Shown: piece by piece, positions 12,301 to 23,600 of the stretch
Layout: each line of letters begins with the position of its first letter
Position numbering within the stretch: the stretch's first letter is position 1
NCBI RefSeq assembly: GCF_032362555.1
Contig: NC_083506.1
Span: 5,441,501-5,505,500 of the forward strand
Origin: Amyelois transitella
Lineage: Eukaryota; Arthropoda; Insecta; Lepidoptera; Pyralidae
Direction of reading: 5' to 3'
Length of the DNA stretch: 64,000 nt
Made by a program: the position numbers and the translations under genes
Notes under the pieces: generated by a model
What the model saw: the letters and a program-made list of their open reading frames with translations, nothing else
Databases searched by the model: none
What the model was told of the DNA's origin: nothing

Positions 12301-15300
12301 TGGCGAAATGCGTGGCCGCGGTGGTGGTGTCTGGCGGAGAAGACGCCTTGGACGTGGTGCGGCAGTTCCTACGAGACGCCGCCCGCCCACCAAACGATGC
12401 CCACCACATGTTTGCTTTGCTCGCCTTGGCGGAGATCGGCAGGCATTTGTGAGTGTTATATTGATAACAGAAAGAAAGAAACAAAATATAAAAGCCGACA
12501 CCAAGTTAAGAAGTAAACTATTAAGAATGCTATCGGGAATACGCTATGATGAAAAAAGAGATCCCGAAAAAACGTAATTCACTTCAGTCGCATTTGGTCA
12601 AATTCTTTTCTTTTATGGTGTTTCTGTTTAGTGGTTTTATGATGTGTTATTTAGTTAAACTACTTTCTTGGCGAGCACTGCTCGGTTACCCAAATACAAG
12701 TTTTAAGCGTAATTTAGTTTCCAGTAAGGCACAACAAAACAATATTCCTTTTTAAGCTTTTAAATAAGTCTAAAAAATCCTGCTTACAACTTAACAATTT
12801 TAATTATCCCCAGAGACCTGAGTTCCATCCCCAACTTGAAGGAAGTGCTGCTTGATTCCTTCACCCCGTCGTCTGAAGAAGTGAAGTCGGCCGCGAGTTA
12901 CGCGCTCGGCTCCGTGGCGGTGGGGAACCTGCCGGAGTTCCTACCCTTCATACTGAACGAGATTGAAGCTCAACCTAAACGACAATATTTGTTGCTTCAC
13001 TCACTTCGAGAGGTAACGTATATGGATAATGTAAAATATATAGACTGTATAATATAAAAAAAACACGTATATGTAAATGATACTCATCATTTGTTATATG
13101 CGGTAGTTATGCAGTAATGCAGTCATCCTTCCTTTTTACTATGCTTCCTTATTTCTATCGGACACGTGATTCGTATTCATAATATGAATCACGTGTCCGA
13201 TAGAACCGATTTGAATGTAAATTATTATTTTTTTACTTGGCTGTACCCGTGTAAAGTTTTATTTAAAAATCTGGGGACTGAACTTCTCTTTCCAACTCAG
13301 TCATTCGGAGATAAAAACTGACAACATTTTGTAAATCATCATAATATATGAAAAAAAAAACCATAAAATGCTTCTTTTTCAGAATGCATCGTCTTATAAC
13401 ATTTAATAGCCTTTTTATTTCTGTTAATCATATCAACATGTTTATTTTCAGATAATAACCTGCGAATCGTGTACACCAGAAGGCGTGGAAGCGCTGAGGC
13501 CTTTCATAAGGGATATTTGGATGCAACTCTCGAAACACTGCCAATGTGCGGAAGAAGGATCTCGTAATGTAGTACGTATTATGATACAGCTTAGTCGTCA
13601 AAATTCCTTTCTTTCTTAAATAATTAAATGCTCGCTTCGCGGAAATTTTTTAGGCGTCCTATTATCTTGCATTTCAAAGAAGTAAAGTGTAAGTGTAAAG
13701 AAGCCTTACATACTTTCTCGGGTTTCAAACTCTATTTACCTTTTTTACATTCACTTATATTATTTTGCAAATAAGCTGTAACAAGAAGAAATAAAGTTTG
13801 ATGTAACATGAGCGAGCATAGTATTTATACGTTTTTAACCCTTTTATTTTTTCAGGTTGCGGAATGCTTAGGGAAATTATGTTTATTAGAACCGCAGGAA
13901 CTCTTGCCTCAACTAAAGGAGTTCCTCAGGTCTCCAGAACCTCTTACTAGAACCACTGCCGTAACTGCTGTCAAATTCACGATATCTGATCAGGTTTGTA
14001 AGAAATTCCACTTTGTTAATTGTAAAAATTTGTCATGTTGTTGTCTCATGTTGTCATAAAAGGGAAAATTAAAAATATTTATCGAAAAATGTAGAATTAG
14101 CGCTAAGGAACCAACAAGAGATAGTAAAGAGTACATAACGCATTCTATTTTCAAAATGTTAACTTTATTAATTTTGTCAACATAATTTTGAGCCAGGGTG
14201 TTATTTGCAAGTTGGAGCAATAGCAATAATGGGTTATTGACCAGTATCATCGCATTGTACACGAAATCAATAGGAATAAATTTCCTGTAATTCTTACCCT
14301 CCCGAAAGAATTTTGGGAACTGAAAATAATACACCCTCTATCATTTCCCAAGGAATGTAAATGCAGGCTGTATGTTGTCTGTCACTCACTGGAAGAGTTA
14401 TTTGAGTTTTAATCTGTATAAAAAAACATGAACAGCCACAAGCGATAGACCCGCTCCTCCGCGGCTGCATGTCGGAGTTGCTGGTGCCGCTGCGCGACTC
14501 CGAGCTGGGCGTGCGACGGGTTGCGCTGGTGGCGTTCAACTCGGCCGCGCACAACAAGCCGTCGCTCGTGCGCGACCTGTTGCCGCAGGTGCTGCCCACC
14601 ATCTACAGCGAGACCAAAGTCAAGGTGATGTGTTGTTAGTTCCTATGTCAGAGTTTCTGGCTCTTAAATAGGCTAATAAATATAAAGTGGTTCCCAAAAC
14701 TGTAGAAGCGTTACACTTGGGATTTCATAAGCATGTTTCAGGCATTCATTATATTTGTTATTTTCTCAAAGAAAGAAACCATTGCTCTAATCTTGTTTAA
14801 TTATTACAGAAAGAGCTGATCCGCGAAGTAGAAATGGGTCCGTTCAAGCACTCGGTAGACGACGGTCTCGATCTTCGCAAAGCCGCTTTCGAATGCATGT
14901 ACACACTCCTGGGAACATGCCTTGACCGGTTGGACGTGTTCGAGTTCCTGCGCCACGTGGAGGACGGCCTGCGCGACCACTACGACATCAAGATGTTGAC
15001 ATACTTGATGTGTGCCAGGCTGGCGCATTTGTGTCCTGCTGTGGTGCTTCAAAGTGAGTGAATCATAAACTTGCGGTATACTCTATTATGACATCCTAGC
15101 GCATTTGTGTCTGACTCAAGTTTTTTATAAAGGAAAGATCTTTGGCAGAACAATAAGCCTGGGGAACCACGCCTCCGACGATATTGAACCAGAGGTTGTA
15201 TTTATGCTTCAATCCATGAAATCTTTGCTTGCGTGATATAGACTTTTTGCTGCTATTGGCTGCTATCTCTTTCTTCGCTGGGATTGCCTGATGGCGTGTG

Positions 15301-16036
15301 ACGAAGTAATGTCAATAAAAGACTTTCGTCTTCCTCTTGGCGTACATCCCGGTTATTTGGTGAGGAGGCCGGGTGCGTCTTTTATCATGATCCTGGATTG
15401 CTTAAATAATCATTTTAGCGAAGTCGCGGATAAAACCTAGTAAGTAATTAAATTGATCAATAATTGATCTATTCATTTTGCAGGGCTAGAAAGCCTAGTG
15501 GAGCCGTTGAAGGTGACGTGCACGATGAAAGTGAAGGCCAACTCCGTGAAGCAGGAGTACGAGAAGCAGGACGAACTGAAGAGGTCCGCGCTCAGGGCCA
15601 CGGCCGCCTTGCTGCAGATACCGGAGGCTGGTATGTTCACTTATCAAAAATTATTTGCATTGCATATATTTAGGAAGAATATAAAGGCATTAAAAAATTT
15701 TATCGTGCAAGGTGTACAATAGCTGACCATAAAGATAAAATGTGTGTTAGATCTCGTCCTGTGGATGTCATAATGGTGACAAGGAACAAAGTATACCTTT
15801 GCCGCTCCTACATCATAGTCCGCCATCTGTCCTGCCGTCATTCTAATCAAGTTATATTCTAAGAATTGTAACGAGATCTTTATTGGAAATTTCCGTGCAC
15901 AGAGAAAAACCCGCACCTGATGGAGTTCGTGTCCCAAATCAAGAGTTTCCCCGAACTGCAGCCGATCTTCGAGTCCATCCTGAAGGACTCGGCGGGCGCC
16001 GGCGGCCTCGACTCCAACCTCATGGACCAGAGCTAG
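3384..16036 (+). CDS. CAND1: Cullin-associated NEDD8-dissociated protein 1 (5'-partial, 20 exons)
   Basis: This is a HEAT-repeat protein that binds unneddylated cullin-RBX1 and drives exchange of substrate receptors of SCF-type ubiquitin ligases in cytoplasm and nucleus. Exons are 3384-3541, 4271-4433, 4778-4951, 5325-5433, 5786-5922, 6249-6409, 9502-9707, 10164-10357, 10628-10756, 10867-10998, 11266-11437, 11739-11887, 12288-12448, 12814-13012, 13452-13571, 13856-13993, 14436-14624, 14810-15053, 15484-15630 and 15903-16036. They sum to 3216 nt, which is 1071 residues plus TAG, and all phases fit. Diagnostic stretches are AVRKRT, SRFKEREENVK-like, [42 protein letters not shown] and [19 protein letters not shown]. 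Exon 3 encodes the acidic loop (Glu/Asp-rich, then [13 protein letters not shown]). About 190 N-terminal residues should lie left of base 1. The importin-beta family was considered, but the C-terminal third matches only CAND1. Confidence 0.96.
5444..5496. repeat. Near-perfect palindrome in CAND1 intron 4
   Basis: Arms 5444-5469 and 5471-5496 are perfect 26-bp reverse complements with a single-base loop. The palindrome starts ten bases after the exon 4 donor at 5434. Confidence 0.93.
5700..5775 (+). repeat. Degenerate 3' tail of the LINE family
   Basis: The run from GCCAGTACATC to GAGGCGTGACTTTTAT resembles the last codons and stop region of the LINE copy ending at 49482 (CTACCCCTCCGG, then AGAGGCGTGATTTTAT). 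It lies just upstream of the CAND1 exon 5 acceptor. Confidence 0.5.
6336..9388. repeat. 119-bp tandem array spanning CAND1 exon 6 end and its donor
   Basis: A 119-bp unit is repeated 25.6 times (the landmark GGCGGCCGCG recurs from 6341 to 9316 in steps of 119). Each unit holds about 71 nt identical to the end of exon 6, the donor GTAACT, and about 48 nt of intron. I noticed only two substitutions in the array, at 8882 and 9335. Only the donor of the first copy (6410) joins in frame to exon 7 at 9502; reading on through it gives an immediate TAA. A 119-bp period is not a multiple of three, so the array cannot code continuously. The unit is much more GC-rich than surrounding introns. Confidence 0.97.
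11473..11608 (-). repeat. Degenerate family A repeat in CAND1 intron 11
   Basis: It shares with family A the ordered blocks TTCCGTGTG, GATGTCGTAGAAGGCGATTAA, GGATAGGCTTATAAACTTGGGAT and GTAGCAACCTGTCACTATTT. It is diverged from the full-length copies. Confidence 0.7.
13153..13205. repeat. Palindrome in CAND1 intron 14
   Basis: Arms 13153-13172 and 13186-13205 are perfect 20-bp reverse complements containing CACGTG. The 13-base spacer includes most of an inner ATTCAT/ATGAAT palindrome. Confidence 0.9.
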
Positions 16037-16896
16037 CGGCGCCGCCTGCCCGCCATACACACGCTGCGCATCTAACCGAAACAATAACCTATCTATCCAA
16101 TTTACATCATTGTTGCGCTGCGCATACGAAGTCGGGTACGTTCTTGATCAGCTTTCTATAGAGATGCAAATGTGTCTTCAATATCTGTGTATAGTTTTAT
16201 TTCCTAAAACACTGATTGATGTTTAGCCGAGACACTTCAGTTCGAGTCTTACTACAGAAAAATATTGCTTAACCGATATTGGTGCTATTGTACCCATATT
16301 TTCTTTTCCTTTGTTGATTCCCTTTTGGTAAAATACTTTCAAAGTGTTAATTTAATGCTAAAAGTAATACTTCGTTTTATGCCCGAGTTATTTGGAATGT
16401 GTTTGTGTATGTATGTATATGTCGCAAGCAATTAATTTTGTAGTAAGTCTTGTTAAATATAATCGTAAGTTTTACTAGGCTATTACAAAATCAGTATATG
16501 TGACTAAATTGGTAATAAAATGTCTTGTAATATTAACATATTTACTAGCGCACTATGTAAAATGATGGTCATCCTAAAGCTTGTAAAAAAAAGAAGAAAG
16601 CGGCTAAACCCCTATTACTTTGAGCTCATAAGATTTTGTGGTATAAAATTGCCTTCGTGAAATGAGCGAGAAGGAAAGTTGCCAGGTCCTAATAATCTTT
16701 TATTGACACTTGATCTATAAAAATCAGATATAAGTCTTAGATATGTGAATATTCGGATAGATAAGTTATTTATTTCGTGTATTGTTTTAGTGTTGTGGGA
16801 ATTTTACATTGTTTACGTATGTGTGTGGGACGTTTGTATACAGAAGTTGTAATTTATGTACTCATTGTGGCTGTATGAAATTCTCACAACAATAAA
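16037..16896 (+). other. CAND1 3' untranslated region with poly(A) signal
   Basis: This is AT-rich sequence after the TAG. A canonical AATAAA at 16891-16896, followed by a GT-rich stretch (TTGCGCGTTTGCGTC), is the best candidate end. An earlier AATAAA lies near 16512. I see no coding frame here. Confidence 0.65.
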
Positions 16897-17246
16897 ACCC
16901 TTGCGCGTTTGCGTCAACCACGCTGGTTCTATTTTTATGTTTGTTTCGTTAATGTCTATTGTATAAAAGTTTGGAATAGACAATTGAATGTCATTTTGTA
17001 TGATTTTGTGGGTTCACCGCGCCAAGAACAGACTTTTCGAAACATTTTAAACGGACTGAAAGTATTTCGTGGTCATTTTACATAAATTAGTCTAATAGAT
17101 TCTCTTGTAAATTCATTGTCGTATGTTAAAGTTTTATGCATCGCGTCGAAGATCGGCGCCTTATGTTTCGATGAGCATGGTCGATGAGCGGACATCATTT
17201 AGAAGCGTAAGGAACTAAAGATAAGACGAAGCATTTGATCAACAGT

Positions 17247-17252
17247 TTTATT
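17247..17252 (-). other. Candidate poly(A) signal of the MTCL-like gene
   Basis: TTTATT on the plus strand reads AATAAA on the minus strand, about 360 bases past the stop codon at 17613. The convergent CAND1 signal is only about 350 bp away, so the two 3' ends are packed tail-to-tail. Confidence 0.55.
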
Positions 17253-17612
17253 ATAAAATTGCAAGTACATAACTACTAACATCGCTAACGAACTAGTCGA
17301 GACTCGTATCGCTAGGGGATAAATTAACGACGTGGGAGAGGAGTCTTTAGGCCGTCACTGTACAGAATATAATGTGACTAAAAGCGAAACTAGTTATATA
17401 ACTATCGAGCATGGTCAGCTCACTATAGATTTTTCAAATGTTGTGCGTAAAATACTCTTCTCATTGTCGCTTCACTTGATATATAGTGTATTGTTAACAT
17501 GTCGATAGTTATACATTATTGATATGTATGGTATTGTGATATTACATGCTATGTGGAAAAATCATAGGAAATGGATAAATACACTAGATTAAAAGCGAAA
17601 CACGAATATTAG

Positions 17613-20600
17613 TTATTTCCCTTTCCTCTTGGCCGCAGGCGTGGCGCTCGCCGCACGCATGCTCGGTGTGTCCTGTGAGACAAGAATATTGTTCATAGTC
17701 TTTCGAGTATCTCTATTTTGCAAGTTGACAACTTGATTGTGGATGTGGATAATGGACAAGAACATTGTACTAATAAATCACACAAATTGAAATAGCTCCA
17801 ATGGTTGACACTTAACCTTATTGCCTTAGCAATAACTTAATTATATAAAAAATAATTACACCCAGGACAATCTGTATAATACATGTTTTTGACCGCGGAT
17901 CGAACCCGGACATCTGATTGACAACCTGGCATAATAACCACTCTGTCAGAGAGCTTTTCAAATATAGTGGTGACATAAGTAAGTGTAGGTTACCGTTTTG
18001 GCGGGCGACCCCCTCGCTAGCGCGGCGGCGCTGGAGTTGCGCAGCATGGGCCGCGTGCCCACGCTCGCCATGGCGCTGGCGGGCCGCTCCGGACTTTGAT
18101 CTTTGCTGCTCACAAAATATATTCAGCATTTAGTTTATTTATTCCAGAACATCGATCTGCTCTTTCCCATAAGAACTTCATCTTTTAATTTTCCACAAAC
18201 CCTGCATACTTCTTCATTCACTTTTGTCACTTCATGTAAGGTCGTCAATATCTCGGCACATTGTTCTAAGCATCATAATGCAGATATACTATCTGCTAAC
18301 TGCTTTCTATCTCATATTTACGTGATCAGGTTGTACCCTTTTTCTGTTTTTTGCTTAGTGGTTTGTCTGGTGTTTGGCATCTTAGTTTTAAGTCCTTTTG
18401 CATACCATCTAGCGACGTCAAGATATCGAGTAAGCGATCGGGATATTGTGCATTCAACTGCTGCATAACATACAACACTAACAACCAATCAAATACCTAC
18501 CTGTTGCTACGAGACATTTGACCCTTTCTGCTGAACATGTCAGAAAGTCTTCCTCGCAAATCCCTTTTGCTGCCGGCTGCGCTCATATCAGAATCGGAGC
18601 CCTGCAATAATCACATTTTGATTTGAAACTTATTAGATATTTGCAAGAATGCATGCATACCAATTACATACTAGAATTTAGACTTACCTGCGACACCGTG
18701 CCAATAGGCCTGAAATCTACCGCATCTGAATCCACTTGGTCATCAATAGACCTGGATTTGGTCAATTTCTTGAGCTTGCCGAAGATGCTCTTCTTTTTCT
18801 TCTTGTCAGTGGGCAGCACGTCACTCTGCGCCGACCCTCCTGATAAACGACTGTAATAATTGTACAATAATTATTGTTTATGTCATAATCTAAAGATCTT
18901 CAGAGATAATTATACATGTTATGACATGAATGATAATTTATTAGCAAGCGCTGAAACAGTGCATTTTTTGAAGTCAATTGAATAAACCGCGCGATGAACG
19001 AAGAGGAAAAGAATATTCGTTCTTTCTACTAAAAAATATAAAGACAGTAATTGTGACCTGTCTAAACTAGAATCGCCACGTTGCATTGTGAAGAGTCGTA
19101 CATCATCGCCGTCCAAAGACTGCATTGATGATACGCTGCTGTCGTCTACTGACTTCCAAATATGGCTCTGAAAAAGTAAGATCTTGTTCTATATCACTCC
19201 TTATCCTACTTCAAGTATTGTTAAATGAGAACAATTAGAAAAATAAAAACTCAATTCAGCATATTACATATGACAATGAGGCGTATTCTCGCGATTATAG
19301 AAAATGGCTGATTTAACCTCTTTGTGCCCGTAGTTCACTTTAGTTGTCCGGTCAACCGGAGCAGAGAAAATTTAACATTACATAGTGAATTGTAATCGAA
19401 TTTATTTCAATGGTTCGAAAAACAAGTTTTTTGTTATTAAGTGATATATAAACATGCTCACCTGTTCTTTAGTAGTTTGTTCGAGTGAGACAGAACGTTT
19501 CTTGAGCGACGGTGCGCGGGAAGGAGTTCTACTAACCGGCGCCACAGTGAGAGTGTCGCGAGGTTCCGTTGACATGGCACTGAAATAACATTATTTATAT
19601 TCTCGTCAAACACCAGCTATCATTTTACCTAACATGAAATTTCGTATGCAGATATAAATATGATCATCTTTCCGGCAAACTACATAGATATGGATCATTT
19701 CATCATAAAATATTCCCTATAAATATTAACATATTATTCCGATGTCTAAGTTATATAACTGCAAAGTTTCATGGAGATCCGTAAAGAAGTTTTTGTGTGT
19801 AAGAGTAACAAACACGCACATTCTCAAATTTGGCAATATATAATATTAGTAGGAATTAAGTACAGTACTGACCGGCGGGCGCTGGCCTGGTGCCTGCGCT
19901 GCCGCTCGGCGATGCGCGAGGCGCGCAGCTCGTCGGTGAGCCTGCGCAGGCGCGCCGCCGTCGCCTCCGTCGCGCCCGCCTCCGCGCTCTCCGGCGTCGC
20001 AGAACGGGAACGGGACTTTGATGACTGGATATTAAGGGTTAATATTAAATATTCACATTAAATTTGTAAGCCCTTTTTATATTCACATTAAATTTGTCAT
20101 CGGTCAAAAACATCTGCCTTACTCTGTACTAAATGCAGATTATGGAATACTAGGATGGCAGCAATGCGGCATGCACGTTCAATATGAAATAATTTTGAAT
20201 ATTCCACCAATAACGAAGCGGCGAAAATTTTTTTTACTTTCGGCAAAACACGTCAATGTATCATAGCTGGGATCCGGACTGAGAACAAAGTTACGATGCC
20301 ATTATCGCCTTCTGTAAACTCTCATGAAGTTCCTTTTGGATGTGTCGCACTTACCCTATTTCTTCTCGGCGGAGTGGGAGTCATCAAAGACTTTTCAGGC
20401 TTAACGGCGGCAGTGTTGGTGCGGAATAAGCTGGGGTTTTGCTTCATCAGGTCCTCTATGGTTTCCAATAATTGAGTTATAATTCGATCATCTTCCTATG
20501 AACATAATTCCGTACATAAAGACATGATACACTAGTATTAATCAGAATATGTTTTGCATTTGTATTGCAATCCGCATGCAGTTTAAAATTAACTTATTTT

Positions 20601-23600
20601 GAAAGTTGACATATATTCAAAAAATAAATCGCTGATGAATCTTATCACTAATATATAAGGTTCAATCACTGTTGGGAATGTGGCTACGAGCACAGTTGGT
20701 GGGAGGTCCTATATATTTTTTGTGCACATGAATTGCTAAATAAACATAAGTTTTGAAGATCAGTATATTAATTTTAAAGACAAGTTCGGTTTTTACACCA
20801 TATAAGTTGGCATAAATCTTTAACCCTCCTGCCATGTCACATTTGGGTCCCCCGGTGAGTAGTCAGGGGTCATGACCCAGAGGTAATGTTATTACACTGT
20901 AGTGAGGTAGGTACCTTTATAACACAGAACTTATTTTTTGTTACCTGCTGTGCTCTCTTTAACGACCCCACCAACAGTTTGTTCTGGTCGCGATCTTTAT
21001 CGTGGCGTTCCTTGTCGCGCCTCAGTTTCTCATTGGCCGTCCTCAACTTAGCGTGAGCGTCCCGCAACTCCAATAAGTCGCATTGCAACTCCGTCACCTT
21101 CTTCTTGGCTTCCTCCGTCTCTTCTTCGGTTGTTCTCTTCAGCTGGTCTATTCTTCGCTTCATGTCCAATCTTTCCTTGTCACGTTCGCGTTCCACCTTG
21201 AAGGCAAAGAAAAAATATTTAAATGTTAGCCCAAGGAATAAGTTCTGATTTTCTGGTCTGGTTTCGATTTGACTATACCAGCAATTTAGCTTCCTTACAT
21301 TCACGATGTAGGAGGTAACTGGCCTCATATACACGATGGAGGACTCACCTCAAACAGTGTCTGCCTTAAGTCTCTGGCCAGTGTGGAGGTTTCCTGCAGT
21401 AGTCGTTGCTGTTCGTCGCGCTCCTTGTGCCACGCGAGCTCCATCCTCGTCGCCAACCCGGCTACTTTGGCTCGGCCCGAAGACAGCAAACGCTCCTCTT
21501 CATACTAGAAATGTTTTTAAAAAATCAACGGTATTATTATTAATTTTTGTTGTCTATCGTAATTCTGATATCCACGTAGAAAACTCAGGTAATTATCAGA
21601 ATCAGATTTAGTAATAATTTTGCGGCAAAAGTTTTTGTTCGTATTTTAAGTTCAATACAAAATTTATCTAAAATTTCCTAAAAAATAATACCAAAACATT
21701 ATATTTTCTTAATTATTGTATCAATTACTAATAGATTGCGGCGGGCACTAGTTCCAGAAATTAATGTAGGTAGGTTAGGTACCAACTCACTAATCGGCTA
21801 GGTACGACGTATTGTTGGTCTAAATTTTCAATTACTTTTTGAAGGTTTTAAGTCTTTATAAATTTCGTTAAGTTCGAAGTTGTTTTCTTTCACTAACCTC
21901 ATTGAGCCTAGATTGCATTTCAGCGAGGCGCACTTCGGCAGCAGATTTCTCGCTAACCAGCTCCGTGTTGAGCTTGGACGCCAGCATCCGCGATTCACAC
22001 AGCTCGTCTTCCAGGCAAGCTATCTGCTGCTCCAGTGTAGCCAGTTTACTGCGGTATTCTTCCTGTGAATAATAAATTCAAAATATTTATTAATTATTAT
22101 TGGACATTTCAAACATGACATAAATGTCATATCTTGTGGTTTCACAACATTGGTTGAAGTCAAATAAATTACTTAAAACTAAGTTTATTGCCACTTCTAA
22201 AGCTTCAGTGCAGAAGAAGCGGTAACAAACTGCACTACAGCATTTTCTTCAATAACGTCAACTGCACAATTAGACAAACTTCTTCTTTTTTTTTATTTAT
22301 TGAGCAGAGCTTAATCCAATGGTCGACTGTTAGATGATCCTATCAGTATTAGTTCCGCCTTTTGTTCAGGTACAGATTGTATTTTGTAGGTAAAATACAA
22401 ATAAATAAAATGTCAGTGCAAAACCAAAAATCTTATACCCAAAGTGGAATAAACACTGATTAAGCAAGCAGATGGAAAAAAATAAGCCCGAAATGTAATA
22501 TCAGCTTTTTGTTATCATTTAATTAGAATTATTAAGAAGTAAACGGAAAATCTATCATTTTCGGATTGGCATATTTTAAAGATTTCCAAAATTTTTGATT
22601 TAGTTATCGGCTTTCCAATCTTCATCTGTTGGGAATCAAGTGCTACACATAATTCGAATTTAATTATCGTTAAAGTAAATAGTTGCATTAATATTAAAAT
22701 ACCTCATCAGTGCTCGATATGGAGTGCCTCTTCATTCTAGTGGCCTTGTCTTCGTTTTTCATTTCCGCCATTGTTTTCTGAGCTGCATCTAACATCTGCT
22801 TATAGTTATCCCTTTCTCGTTTGAATCTTGATACCTGGAATTGTAAGTAATGTATATCAATTTTTAAAACAAATCAACAAAAATCAAATCTCTTTATTGC
22901 GGAAACACAGGTAGAAAAGATGATACAAAACAGTTCGTGTCACTGTGATCTGTCTTCACAAGACGTACAATAATTCAGTCAGATAATTTTTTTCATTTTG
23001 AATTTAAATCATTCAATAATAAATTAAAAATCAAAATTTCGCCTTAATTTATACTTAATTAAAAATAATATATAATTAGCAATAATGTCATCAATTAATA
23101 TTTAATAAAAATAAAATATAATAATTATGTCACAATATCTTTTAAAAAGTCATTGACGCTATATTAGCACTTATCAGTTAGTAATAATTTTATTTCCTTT
23201 TTAAATGTTACTATGTCCAATTTTTTTAGATAATCCGGTAATTTGTTAAAAATAATAGGAGCCATACCAATCACACTCTTGCCAAGCATAGCAGTCTTAT
23301 GACCTCCAGTTGCCAGTTTTAGTTGATATTGGGATCTCAAATTATTTGGTCTCTTTCTAGTGTCTATTAATTTTTGAAATAAGTGCGGATTAGATTTAAC
23401 AAAAATACATATTTCCATTATATAAACACAGGGTAGTGTTAAAAGTTTAAGTGTTTTAAAAATAGGTACACAACTTTCCATTGACTTTAGTCCACACATT
23501 GATCTGAGACATCTTTTTTGAGCTTTAAATACTTTGTCATTTTCACGTGAGTTACCCCAAAATATAATTAAATAATTTTATTATGATAAAAAGTGTCTAC

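Noticed and set aside
3384..16036. Importin-4/5 or other importin-beta identity
   Set aside because: HEAT repeats alone would allow it, but the acidic loop, the DPFYK block and the C-terminal [19 protein letters not shown] match CAND1.
18103..18468. Plus-strand ORF of 121 codons
   Set aside because: It overlaps an MTCL exon boundary on the other strand and has no family resemblance; probably chance.
23164..23499. Exon of the coiled-coil gene
   Set aside because: Its sequence is LINE reverse-transcriptase C-terminus, unrelated to the flanking coiled coil, and it lies inside a phase-consistent intron.
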